Assembly (NCBI GenBank): GCA_934256705.1
Contig: CAKQPF010000054.1
Span: forward strand, 1 to 23,536
DNA: 23,536 bases
Direction of reading: 5' to 3'
Source of the DNA: an uncultured Prevotella sp.
Lineage (GTDB): Bacteria; Bacteroidota; Bacteroidia; Bacteroidales; Bacteroidaceae
Shown: piece after piece, positions 7,920 to 15,741 of the stretch
Numbering within the stretch: the stretch's first letter is position 1
Layout of the letters: each line of letters opens with the position of its first letter
The notes under the pieces: generated by a model
What the model was told of the DNA's origin: nothing
Databases searched by the model: none
The model's input: the letters and a program-made list of their open reading frames with translations, nothing else
Position numbers and translations under genes: made by a program

Positions 7920-10399
7920 TTCCAACACATTATTATATATATAAAGCAGAAACGGGACGCGGCCATTGCCTCCCGATTCTCTCGCTCATGGCGGCATTCC
8001 TCGCCGTCATGATGCTCGGGTCATGCTCTACCACCTCTTCTCTTGAACCGGGAGAACAGCTCTATACCGGACTGAAACCGATAGAATACACCAACTATGA
8101 GAGCGGTTCCCACTTCAATGCCACCCAGGAAGAGATAGAGGCAGCCCTCGCTACAGCGCCCAATGGTGCCCTTTTCGGGTCATCCTATTATCGCACTCCC
8201 TTCCCTTATGCGCTCTGGATATACAATGCGTGCAACGGGAAAGAGAACGCTCTGGCACGCTGGCTCAACGGTACATTCGGCAAAGCGCCCGTGCTGATGA
8301 GCAATGTAAATCCCGAACTGCGCACCAGTGTGGCAGAGACGGTGCTGCAGAATCATGGCTATTTCCGTGGAAACATCGACTACAGCGTCATCGAAGGCAA
8401 GCCAAAGACCACGAAGAACGACAGTATCGCACGTCCAAGGACGGCAAAGATAGCATATAAAGTGGATCTCGGACCGGTCTTTCGCATTGACACCGTGTCG
8501 TTCCTGCATTTCCCAAAGAAGGAATATGAGGCCGTTGCCGCCACGAGATCGCTGATAAAGCCGGGTAATCCCTTTGACATCAGCGTCCTTGATGCCGAAA
8601 GAAACCGCATCTACAAGTATTTCCGCAACAACGGTTACTACTTCTACAAGCAGTCATACACCACCTTCCGTGCCGACACCCTCAAGGTGCCGGAGCATGT
8701 CCGCCTGCAGATTCATCTCGCAGACTCGCTTCCCGAAGAGGCGATGCGCAAGTGGGTGGTGGGAAAAATCGACGTGAAAATCCAGCGCACTGCCACGGAA
8801 GAGCTTACCGACTCCATCCAGCGACGCATCCTCACCGTGCATTTCGGAGGCAAGAAGCCGCCTATCCGCCCTCGCGTCATCCTCTCTGATGTCAGGCTTT
8901 TCCCCGGTCAGCTGTTCTCGGAAGAGTCCTACCAGGAGTCGGTCAACAATCTTCTGGCTAAAGGTATCTATGCTTCGTCAGGCATGGAGTTCACTCCACG
9001 CACCGATGAGGCTGGGCATTACGTCAGCATTCCCGACACAATGGTCGTGACGCGCGATGGAAAGGAGTGTGCCGGAGCGGGAATCCTTGACATGAATATC
9101 AACTGCGTGCTGGACAAACCTTATGATTTCTCCCTTCAGGCAAACTATACAGGCAAGACTTCCGGTAGGCAGGGACCGGGCGTGGAGATGGGTTTCGCCA
9201 AGAGAAATGCCTTCCGTGGCGGAGAATTGCTGAGCCTTAATCTCGGTGCAAGCTATGAGTTTGAGCCCGACCATCTGTTTGACAAGGACAATGCAAACTA
9301 TGAAATATCTGGCGACCTCTCGCTGACCATCCCGAAACTGTTTCTCCCCAACTTCCTCAGACCCAAGAGACGGCTCTGGCAGACCACGCCTTCCACAGTC
9401 ATCACCCTTTCCCGTGAGACGATAAACAGGAGCAACTATTTCCGCAGACATATCCTTTCGTCCGAACTTACCTACATCTTCCAGCCCACAAAGCAGTCTG
9501 TCCACAAGATTTCACCTCTTATAGTGGAGTACGACCGCCTTGCCCACATGACGGACAAGTATCTGGACAAGGTGCTGGAATCGCCGATATTGACCGCAAG
9601 CGCGAAGGATTATTTCATCACGAAGATGAGGTACAACTACCGTTTCACGTCGCCGATGTCCTATCTCAATCCTATTTATTTCTCTGCCACGCTGACAGAA
9701 GCCTCCAATTTCCTTGCTCTCGGCTATCTTGCGGCAGGCAAATCATGGAATGAAAAGGATAAAGTGACGTTCAAGGCACCGTTCTCCCAGTTTGTCAAAG
9801 CGGAAGTGGATTGGCGCAAGACGTGGAGTGTCGGCGACCATTCATCGCTCGTGGCCCATGCACAGGCTGGCGTATTGAAGGTCTATGGCAATTCCGACAG
9901 TGCGCCTTACTCGGAGTATTTCTATGTGGGCGGAGCTAATAATGTCCGTGCATTCTCAGCAAGAAGCATCGGACCCGGTCGTTCGCACGTCACGGACAGC
10001 GACCTCGCTTACCTCACCAACGTGGGTGATATGAAGTTTGTCATGAATCTTGAGTATCGTCCGCATCTCTTCGGTTCGCTTTATGGAGCCTTGTTTATCG
10101 ATGCAGGCAATGTGTGGACGTTCAATGGTGACGTAGATGCCACTCCGACAGGTGATGCAGACACCGACAATCTCCTGAAGAGCATGAACGGAGGCGACTT
10201 CAAGGCGAGCAAGTTCTTCAATGACCTTGCCGTGGGAGTAGGCGTAGGAATCCGTTACGACCTTGATTTCTTCGTCTTGCGCCTCGACTGGGGCTATGCT
10301 CTCCATGCGCCTTACGAGACATCCAAGGGCGGTTATTTCAACATACCGAGCTTCAGCAAGGCGCATTGCCTTAACTTCGCCATCGGCTATCCGTTCTAA
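7916..10399 (+). CDS. tamL: TamL, lipidated TamA/BamA-like outer-membrane protein
   Basis: This 827-residue protein belongs to the Omp85 family and is the outer-membrane partner of TamB. Its N-terminus has a lipoprotein signal with lipobox MLGSC (Cys37), unlike proteobacterial TamA; a lipidated TamA variant called TamL is known from Bacteroidetes. POTRA-like sequence covers roughly residues 80-420, including GPVFRIDTVSFLHFP and LFPGQLFSEESYQESVNNLL. The C-terminal half, about 430-827, is the 16-strand barrel. It includes GGANNVRAFSARSIGPGR near 673-690, corresponding to the conserved VRGF loop-6 motif, here with Ala replacing Gly. It ends with the aromatic residue Phe, as outer-membrane barrels do. 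The start shares ATGA with the tamB stop; an internal Met25 is a possible alternative start, but then few residues precede the hydrophobic core. Confidence 0.88.
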   Translation: MIPTHYYIYKAETGRGHCLPILSLMAAFLAVMMLGSCSTTSSLEPGEQLYTGLKPIEYTNYESGSHFNATQEEIEAALATAPNGALFGSSYYRTPFPYALWIYNACNGKENALARWLNGTFGKAPVLMSNVNPELRTSVAETVLQNHGYFRGNIDYSVIEGKPKTTKNDSIARPRTAKIAYKVDLGPVFRIDTVSFLHFPKKEYEAVAATRSLIKPGNPFDISVLDAERNRIYKYFRNNGYYFYKQSYTTFRADTLKVPEHVRLQIHLADSLPEEAMRKWVVGKIDVKIQRTATEELTDSIQRRILTVHFGGKKPPIRPRVILSDVRLFPGQLFSEESYQESVNNLLAKGIYASSGMEFTPRTDEAGHYVSIPDTMVVTRDGKECAGAGILDMNINCVLDKPYDFSLQANYTGKTSGRQGPGVEMGFAKRNAFRGGELLSLNLGASYEFEPDHLFDKDNANYEISGDLSLTIPKLFLPNFLRPKRRLWQTTPSTVITLSRETINRSNYFRRHILSSELTYIFQPTKQSVHKISPLIVEYDRLAHMTDKYLDKVLESPILTASAKDYFITKMRYNYRFTSPMSYLNPIYFSATLTEASNFLALGYLAAGKSWNEKDKVTFKAPFSQFVKAEVDWRKTWSVGDHSSLVAHAQAGVLKVYGNSDSAPYSEYFYVGGANNVRAFSARSIGPGRSHVTDSDLAYLTNVGDMKFVMNLEYRPHLFGSLYGALFIDAGNVWTFNGDVDATPTGDADTDNLLKSMNGGDFKASKFFNDLAVGVGVGIRYDLDFFVLRLDWGYALHAPYETSKGGYFNIPSFSKAHCLNFAIGYPF

Positions 10400-10403
10400 A
10401 ACG

Positions 10404-10487
10404 GGTTGTTGGTTGTCGGTTGGTTGTTGTTGGTTTGGTGTTGTTGGTTCTGGGCTTTCGGTTTTGGGTTGTTGGTTGTCGGTTAGT
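10404..10487. repeat. degenerate 7-bp tandem repeat, GGTTNNN x 12
   Basis: Directly after the tamL stop codon, twelve heptamers run without interruption. Most begin with GGTT, for example GGTTGTT, GGTTGTC, GGTTTTG and GGTTAGT. No reading frame is suggested. Units 8-11 provide the left arm of the terminator hairpin at 10459-10517. Confidence 0.85.
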
Positions 10488-10517
10488 TTGCGCTATACTT
10501 CCAACAACCCAAAACCG
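10459..10517 (+). terminator. terminator of the tamB-tamL operon
   Basis: CGGTTTTGGGTTGTTGG at 10459-10475 and its exact reverse complement at 10501-10517 form a 17-bp perfect stem with a 25-nt loop. A run of seven T follows at 10518-10524, as expected for an intrinsic terminator. Confidence 0.85.
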
Positions 10518-10577
10518 TTTTTTTATTTTTTCATTTCTTTTGGAGACTGATATTATAACCTCATCTCCCACATAAAA

Positions 10578-10795
10578 TTGTTCCATTTTTCCGTATCGGC
10601 AATACGGCAAGAGAGCACTTTTGTAATATATTGGAAATCAATACTTTGTAAAAGCATAGATTTCGGAGTGTAAAAGCATAGCTATTACAGCCTAAAAGCA
10701 TAGTTATTGCAACGTAATATCTATGCTTTTAGACCGTGAAAGCTTAGCTATCGCAAAATGATGGCTATCACATCGACTTTTTGTTCCATTTTTCC
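10578..10795 (+). repeat. 218-bp repeat element, copy A, with five 22-bp units
   Basis: The element is bracketed by TTGTTCCATTTTTCC at 10578-10592 and again at 10781-10795, 203 bp apart. Inside lie five units of exactly 22 bp, starting at 10648, 10670, 10692, 10714 and 10736. Most open with GTAAAAGCATAG and end near TATTGCAAC; unit 4 carries the core in the opposite sense (CTATGCTTTTA). The second copy at 17828-18045 is inverted, has the same spacing and register, and shares 27 identical bases at 10736-10762. It sits between the 3' ends of the convergent tamL and CNNM genes. No open reading frame or known transposon end is recognised. Apart from this element, the terminator and the heptamers, I see nothing else in 10400-10823. 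Confidence 0.85.
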
Positions 10796-10823
10796 TTGTT
10801 AGGAAAAGTAGGGAACTATCCGG

Positions 10824-11855
10824 TTATTTTCTGCTTTCCAGCATCTTCATAGACTTTTCTTTGGCGAAAGCCTGCATATCTACAGCGACATCATCTTCAT
10901 CCACTATCTCCACTCCAGTCATCGTCTCGATGATGTCTTCCATTGTGACTACTCCGCGCAGGGTGCCGTATTCATCAATGATGATGGAGATATGCTCGCA
11001 CTTCTCCAGCATCTTCTCCCAAATCTTATAGACGGATTCGTCCTCCTGGAACGTGAGAATCGGTCGCATCAGGTCTGACAGGCGGGTCTGGAATTTATCC
11101 TCCGACAACGCCTTGAGTATCATGTCCTTCAGCACATAGCCGGTGATGTAATCCTTTTCCTTGTCATAGACCGGGATGCGTGAGAAGTTCCACTCCTGCT
11201 GTTCGTAGAATTCCTTTATGGTCAAGCCTTGATATGCAGACTCCACCACTACTGATGGAGTCATTATCTTCCTCGCTTTCACGCCGGAAAGGTGGATACA
11301 GCTCTTGATTATCTTGCTTTCCGACTCGCGGAAAACGCCCTCCGTGGTGCCTACATCCACCATTGCTGACACCTCTTCACGACTCATTGATGCCTGATGG
11401 TTCTTTGGTGTGAACACTTTGGTGATGAGTTCGGAAAGCAGCACCAGCGGATATGTGATGAAAATGAGCACCTTTATGATTCTGGTGGACGGCATGGCGA
11501 GCGAACGCCAGTAGGATGCTCCGATGGTCTTAGGGATTATCTCGGAGAGAACAAGAATCAGCAGAGTCAGAACAGCAGAGATAATGCCGAAGTATTGCTC
11601 ACCGAAAATCTTGATGGACTCCGCTCCCACACCGGCAGAACCGATGGTGTGGGCTATGGTATTGAGCGAAAGAATAGCGCCGACCGGACGGTCCACGTTG
11701 TTCTTGTATCGTTTCATCAATGTGGCAGTATTGTTGCCTTGGTTTTCCTTCATCGAAATATACGACATAGGAGTGGAAAGAAGCACCGCCTCAAGGACGG
11801 AACAAAGGAAAGAAAGTGACAGCGCACCTAAAAAATATAATATGATTAAACCCAT
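10824..11855 (-). CDS. CNNM/CorC-type membrane protein (DUF21 plus CBS pair)
   Basis: This 343-residue inner-membrane protein belongs to the CNNM/HlyC/CorC family, linked to Mg2+ and Co2+ transport or resistance. The DUF21 membrane domain covers residues 1 to about 165, with several hydrophobic helices and the conserved NTIAHTIG (65-72) and SEIIPKTIG (104-112) segments. Two CBS domains follow, around 190-250 and 255-310, with MTPSVVVESA, SRIPVYDKEKDYITGYV and IIDEYGTLRGVVTMEDIIE. Family members often carry a further CorC_HlyC domain at the C-terminus; here the protein stops soon after the second CBS domain. The start is the only ATG that gives a complete first helix. Its direction is convergent with tamL, with the repeat element between them. 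Transport activity is inferred from the family. Confidence 0.88.
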   Translation of the reverse strand: MGLIILYFLGALSLSFLCSVLEAVLLSTPMSYISMKENQGNNTATLMKRYKNNVDRPVGAILSLNTIAHTIGSAGVGAESIKIFGEQYFGIISAVLTLLILVLSEIIPKTIGASYWRSLAMPSTRIIKVLIFITYPLVLLSELITKVFTPKNHQASMSREEVSAMVDVGTTEGVFRESESKIIKSCIHLSGVKARKIMTPSVVVESAYQGLTIKEFYEQQEWNFSRIPVYDKEKDYITGYVLKDMILKALSEDKFQTRLSDLMRPILTFQEDESVYKIWEKMLEKCEHISIIIDEYGTLRGVVTMEDIIETMTGVEIVDEDDVAVDMQAFAKEKSMKMLESRK

Positions 11856-11877
11856 TAGATTGAAATTTCGTTTGTAA

Positions 11878-11909
11878 TATGTTGTCCTGCAATGATAAGA
11901 GACAACATA
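11878..11909. promoter_or_regulatory. 9-bp inverted repeat between two minus-strand genes
   Basis: TATGTTGTC at 11878-11886 and GACAACATA at 11901-11909 form a perfect stem with a 14-nt loop. It lies just after the stop of the small exported protein and 22 bases before the CNNM start. No T-run follows in the minus direction, so it could be an operator or an mRNA structure rather than a terminator. Confidence 0.4.
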
Positions 11910-12290
11910 CTATAGTCGAAGATTTCTATTGTAGATGTAATTAGGCACATCACATCTATGGGGCAGGTTTAGATAATATGAACAAGAATGTACTGCAAGA
12001 TATTCCCACGTATGACCGTGGCTGTCGCTGTAAGAATCGTTGGAGTGGCTGTAATTTCTCACCTTTTGCAGTCTGTTTGCCAAGCGTATGTGGGAAATAT
12101 TATTGCAGGTATCGACTGTTGGCGAGATATAATCCTGTGAGTATTCTGCATCTGGACATTGCTCAGCAACGCAGTTTTCCACAGATATTGCGTCTCCATC
12201 TGAGTAAGCAATATCTGTAAATCCCGCCAGATAAGCGAGTGAAGCGGCAAGGACCGCAAATAAAAGTGATAAGAATAACTTTCGTATCAT
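11910..12290 (-). CDS. small exported protein of unknown function, five cysteines
   Basis: This predicted 126-residue protein starts at ATG 12290, which places a classic signal peptide at the N-terminus (MIRKLFLSLLFAVLAASLAY). The mature part is polar, with Cys at 40, 45, 62, 103 and 113 and a HIRLANRLQK segment at 67-76; near the end is LNLPHR. I do not recognise a family, though small exported proteins with a HIR-ANR-like core occur in Bacteroidales. An in-frame ATG 36 bases upstream also exists, but it would put the -7 promoter box inside the gene. TAACTTTG on the minus strand (12306-12299) ends eight bases before the chosen ATG, so the mRNA may be leaderless. The CNNM gene follows after 54 bp on the same strand. 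Confidence 0.6.
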   Translation of the reverse strand: MIRKLFLSLLFAVLAASLAYLAGFTDIAYSDGDAISVENCVAEQCPDAEYSQDYISPTVDTCNNISHIRLANRLQKVRNYSHSNDSYSDSHGHTWEYLAVHSCSYYLNLPHRCDVPNYIYNRNLRL

Positions 12291-12298
12291 TGACGATA

Positions 12299-12306
12299 CA
12301 AAGTTA
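12299..12306 (-). promoter_or_regulatory. -7 promoter box abutting the small exported protein gene
   Basis: TAACTTTG on the minus strand matches TAnnTTTG exactly and lies eight bases before the ATG at 12290. No clear TTTG is present 19-21 bp upstream, so only the -7 half is supported. Confidence 0.45.
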
Positions 12307-12394
12307 TAGATTTTAGTTTTACTCACTGCATCTCGTCGAAAATATTATAATTCTTTAACCAGTCATAGGTCTGCTTAAAGGTATATTCATATTA

Positions 12395-12431
12395 TCACAT
12401 GACTATTGAATAGCTTAATAATAGTATGTGA
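12395..12431. repeat. imperfect hairpin
   Basis: TCACATGACTATT at 12395-12407 pairs with AATAGTATGTGA at 12420-12431 apart from one bulged base. It sits ten bases from the fold-back element at 12441-12540. Between 12307 and 12611 nothing else was found apart from that element. Confidence 0.4.
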
Positions 12432-12440
12432 CAAACAAAA

Positions 12441-12540
12441 TGAGCCCACCTGAAGAAGTCGGAAATCAGTCCTTTTATCCTTTGCAGGCGTTGATGCCCA
12501 AAGGTGGTGATTTCTGAATGACTTTTTCAAGTGGACTCAG
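12441..12540. repeat. 100-bp fold-back (MITE-like) element
   Basis: The ends are inverted repeats: TGAGCCCACCTGAAGAAGTC at 12441-12460 and, read inverted from 12539, TGAGTCCACTTGAAAAAGTC, matching at 17 of 20 positions. Inside, GAAATCA (12462-12468) pairs with TGATTTC (12508-12514), and CCTTTG/CAAAGG with GGC/GCC form an inner stem, so almost the whole element can fold on itself. It lies downstream of the GH43 stop codon. On the GH43 strand it is followed by TTTTGTTTG, so it may also act as the 3' end structure of that mRNA. A single similar end occurs upstream of GH43 at 15295-15312. Confidence 0.6.
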
Positions 12541-12611
12541 CAATGATATGGTTTGCTTGTCGATGAACAGAGCGGGAAGTGAAGTGCGGCTTTATGTTTA
12601 TAGAACCGCTC

Positions 12612-15266
12612 CTATTTCATTATCATCTTCTTGCCGTTTCTTATCACGATGCCACGATAGTTGCCGTTGACGCTCTGTCCGGCGAGGTTATATGTGCGTG
12701 AATTGCCTTGTGTGGCTTGGATATTGGTGATGCCTGTGGTCTCTGACGTGATGTATGACTTCTCTGTGGTGAAGAAAAGGAAGATGGACGAGGCCTTGGC
12801 AGCACAGCGATAGATGAATGAGTAGGGCATTGTCCTGCCGGATTTTGTCTTGATTGTGGAGTTCATCTCGATGTTTCCGTCACTTGTATATTTGACGGTC
12901 ATATCCACTGTGGAGCCGTTCATGTCGCTGACAAAAGTGTCCCAGTTGAATATACTGCTGAAGGAAAAGGGATAAGCCATGGAGTTCTCCAGGCAGTTGC
13001 CCTTGCTGTCCCACGCATAGTTGTCGTTGCGGAGCACGCAATACTCAGCATATCCGGCACTTTCACGCTGGGAATTGGCGGCTACGAGCACCCAGTTTTC
13101 CCAGTTGCTGCCGCTCCCGGAGTTGTGGTTTGTGAAACGGAAGCGTGCGGAATTGCCCTTATCGAGGGTGTAGTAGTCGGAAAACATGCTCCAGAAGCTG
13201 TTGGAAAAATCCTTGGCACCGCAATCCGGATAGTAATTAGCGGTGGTAGGAGTGACCACTGCGCCTGCATCCACCTTGAGATTGTAGTCCTTTCTGTATG
13301 CATAACCATCCTTTTCGATGGACATAGTCATTGTGACGTCGCCCTTGCCGACTATCTTTCCGTCGGCAGTCATCACGCTTTCATCGCTGGAATACCATAC
13401 TGTCTTTGCGCCGAAGTAACTCTTGGTAGGGAGAGTCTGTGCGGTGGTGATGGTCTTTCCGTCGGAGAAAGGCACGGTAGTCTTGTCGAGCGTGTATTTG
13501 ATAGCAGCCTTATAGTCGGCTTTGGAGCACCAGATGTTCTGCTGATAGGTGAATGATTTCTGCCCGATGGTAAGGCTTCCGCTTGATGAAGAGCAGGCGG
13601 ATATGCAGAGAGCAGGGATGTCGGAATAGTCGATAGTCTGGCGGGCAAGCACACCTTTATATACTACGCCACCGATGGTGAGCGAGATAAAGTCGGTGCC
13701 AGCAGTGCGAGTCCATGTGCCAGTCGCGCTACCAGTAATCTTACCATCAGCAGTAAGCTCGATATCCACAGGGGTTTCGTAAGCCAAATTCTTTGTGTCC
13801 TGATTGTATTCATGGCGCATAAACTGATAGTTGCCAGGGATTTCGCTGTCAGGAATCGATGCCTTTGAAGCTATATCGTCATAGGTAATCGTCTCACCGG
13901 AGAACTCATAAGGAGCCGCCATAATCCATCCGTCCTGATTGAGGAAAAGCTGATGCACGCGCACTTCGTGGCCTTCATGACCTACAGTGGAACGAGTGTG
14001 ATAGACAACGAATGAACGTCCCTTGTGGTCAGTAATGGCAGAGTTGTGTCCCTGCGCTATTTCAGCATAAGGCATGAGCTCCCATTTGTATCCACCCATG
14101 AGGAGCATACCGCGCGCATCTCTTGCAGTAGCACTGTAGTTCATCACGTATGAGGAGTAGATGGCAGAGGTTCCGTATGGATCCTTGTAAGGGCCGTCAG
14201 GCTTTTCAGAGCGGAAAATGCGCATCTGGTAGCCTCCAGTGGTCTCCAGACCACCGTATGACATGAAGAGGAAATAGTATTTTCCAATCTTTTCGATGTA
14301 GCTTGCCTCGCCGGAGACATAGTAGCCACCGGCAATTTTCTTTCCGAAATAAGCGTCAGAGGTAGTGGCTTTGCCTGAACCTACATTCTGGAATTTGTAT
14401 GAATAGTCACGCAGACCATTCTCCTTGTTGAGGCGGAGCATGAAGATACCGCCGCTCCACGAACCGTAAGACATCCACAGATTGTCGTCATCATCATAGA
14501 ATACGCAAGGGTCGATGCAGTTAGGCCAGTAGTCACCGTAAGTGCCGCTCGGATTATATCTTGCAGGGAGCGAAGTGCATCCTGTGGCAATGGCGAAGTC
14601 TGTCTTCTTCCAGTCGTCATTCTTGGTGTAACCATTGTGGTCCCATTTGCCGGCAAAGCCAGAGAATACGACAGGTCCCTGATATTTCCACGGACCCTCC
14701 GGTGAGTCGGAAGTGAGGCATACGATGACAGAACACCAATCATCGCTGTTGATACTCATATACATGCACCATTTCTTCATCGTCTTATTGTAGATTACAT
14801 CAGGCGCCCATTGATTGCCTTTGATGGTTCCATTCTTGCGTTGCCAGTTGTGAGCGTTAAACGGACCGAATGTCACTTCCTTGCCATTAAGGTCTTTCAC
14901 CTTCGTGATGGCGTGGCTATTGTAGGCATTGGCATAGTTTATGCGGTTGCCATTTGTATTACAGAAGAGTGAATTAGTAGCGGTAGTGGAGCTCTCATTC
15001 GCTCCCCAAGTGGTCCATTGCTGGTAATTCTTCTCAGCAGTAGTCTTACCATGTCCGAGGTGAGAACCGTATATGTAATAGACGGGGCTTGACGGATTGG
15101 TGATGTTATCCACGAAAATAGAAGGGTCGTGGCAGAGATTTCCCTGACGAGCGATGCTCTTTAGTGTGTAAGCACTATTCAAATCAGCATCCGTCAAAGT
15201 GTTTTGCGCCAGCATAGATGCAGAGGCGCATCCTAAGATAGTGAGTAATGCAAATCTTAATTTCAT
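12612..15266 (-). CDS. GH43 arabinan endo-1,5-alpha-L-arabinosidase, secreted multidomain
   Basis: This 884-residue enzyme should hydrolyse internal alpha-1,5 links of arabinan outside the cytoplasm. A signal peptide ends near residue 20 (MLAQ). The five-bladed GH43 propeller covers about 40-425. Its expected catalytic residues are Asp47 in HDPSI (base), Asp252 in CIDPCVF (pKa modulator) and Glu320 in GEASYI (acid), with WAPDV at 153-157 also typical. Next come a beta domain seen behind endo-arabinanases (EVRVHQLFLNQDGWIMAAP onwards) and an atrophied Ig-like domain (TVPFSDGKTITTAQTLPTKS to about residue 665). A region with an unrecognised beta-sandwich look follows, up to about 840. The protein ends with TYNLAGQSVNG and GIVIRNGKKMIMK, a Prevotella-type secretion tail. 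It is divergent from GH51, and together they form an arabinan-degrading pair without a SusC/SusD pair in the window. Confidence 0.88.
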   Translation of the reverse strand: MKLRFALLTILGCASASMLAQNTLTDADLNSAYTLKSIARQGNLCHDPSIFVDNITNPSSPVYYIYGSHLGHGKTTAEKNYQQWTTWGANESSTTATNSLFCNTNGNRINYANAYNSHAITKVKDLNGKEVTFGPFNAHNWQRKNGTIKGNQWAPDVIYNKTMKKWCMYMSINSDDWCSVIVCLTSDSPEGPWKYQGPVVFSGFAGKWDHNGYTKNDDWKKTDFAIATGCTSLPARYNPSGTYGDYWPNCIDPCVFYDDDDNLWMSYGSWSGGIFMLRLNKENGLRDYSYKFQNVGSGKATTSDAYFGKKIAGGYYVSGEASYIEKIGKYYFLFMSYGGLETTGGYQMRIFRSEKPDGPYKDPYGTSAIYSSYVMNYSATARDARGMLLMGGYKWELMPYAEIAQGHNSAITDHKGRSFVVYHTRSTVGHEGHEVRVHQLFLNQDGWIMAAPYEFSGETITYDDIASKASIPDSEIPGNYQFMRHEYNQDTKNLAYETPVDIELTADGKITGSATGTWTRTAGTDFISLTIGGVVYKGVLARQTIDYSDIPALCISACSSSSGSLTIGQKSFTYQQNIWCSKADYKAAIKYTLDKTTVPFSDGKTITTAQTLPTKSYFGAKTVWYSSDESVMTADGKIVGKGDVTMTMSIEKDGYAYRKDYNLKVDAGAVVTPTTANYYPDCGAKDFSNSFWSMFSDYYTLDKGNSARFRFTNHNSGSGSNWENWVLVAANSQRESAGYAEYCVLRNDNYAWDSKGNCLENSMAYPFSFSSIFNWDTFVSDMNGSTVDMTVKYTSDGNIEMNSTIKTKSGRTMPYSFIYRCAAKASSIFLFFTTEKSYITSETTGITNIQATQGNSRTYNLAGQSVNGNYRGIVIRNGKKMIMK

Positions 15267-15294
15267 AACCTTTCATTTATAAATGACTGAGCTC

Positions 15295-15312
15295 CTTTTT
15301 AAAGTGGACTCA
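15295..15312. repeat. solitary copy of the fold-back element end
   Basis: CTTTTTAAAGTGGACTCA matches the right end of the fold-back element at 12522-12539 at 17 of 18 positions, in the same orientation. It lies in the 5' leader of GH43, so that gene is flanked on both sides by this sequence. Confidence 0.55.
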
Positions 15313-15363
15313 ATTAGTTATTTATCTTTCTTGACGATGTGTAAATCCGTAATGGTACGATAA

Positions 15364-15385
15364 TGCCTATTAAGGCACACGCCTT
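15364..15385 (-). promoter_or_regulatory. two mutually exclusive small hairpins in the GH43 leader
   Basis: TGCCT (15364-15368) can pair with AGGCA (15373-15377), while AAGGC (15372-15376) can pair with GCCTT (15381-15385). The two stems share the AGGC bases, so only one can form at a time. They lie within the predicted long 5' leader of the GH43 mRNA; a regulatory role is speculation. Confidence 0.25.
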
Positions 15386-15458
15386 TCCGGGAAGTTGCAC
15401 GATAAAAGTGGTAAACTTTAATTTAGTTTGGTTATTTTGACTTTGTAGTTAGTGATTG

Positions 15459-15489
15459 CAAAGTTATAATTTTTTTAAAATATTCCAAA
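15459..15489 (-). promoter_or_regulatory. promoter of the GH43 gene
   Basis: On the minus strand, TTTG at 15489-15486 is followed after 19 bp by TAACTTTG at 15466-15459, a full consensus match. The leader to the ATG at 15266 would be about 185 nt, unusually long. Confidence 0.65.
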
Positions 15490-15600
15490 GTCTTATCATG
15501 AAAAAATGTGAAAAATACAATTATTTATATGCTTTTTCCAAAATAGAGGTGTCTAAACAACACTTTTGCACCGTTTTTCAGTCAATTTCTGCCTTTATAT

Positions 15601-15631
15601 TTTCCTCTGTTATTTATTTTTACTATATTTG
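15601..15631 (+). promoter_or_regulatory. promoter of the GH51 gene
   Basis: TATATTTG at 15624-15631 matches TAnnTTTG; 19 bp upstream stands TTTC (15601-15604), one base off the -33 consensus. The leader to the ATG at 15742 is about 100 nt and AT-rich near its end. With the GH43 promoter this accounts for most of the gene-free stretch 15267-15741. Confidence 0.55.
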
Positions 15632-15741
15632 CACTCGAAAGAAACGGACTGCGAAAGCCATGCACATACATTGCTGCAAGAGTCTGTTTTACTTACACCT
15701 ATTATATATATATATTAAACTACTATAAAACTAACCCCAAC

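Noticed and set aside
10648..10757. The 22-bp units as a CRISPR array
   Set aside because: Units are contiguous with no spacers, vary in sequence and orientation, and no cas genes are present.
15456..15728. 90-codon plus-strand reading frame between GH43 and GH51
   Set aside because: It is AT-rich, overlaps both predicted promoters, and has no family-like features.
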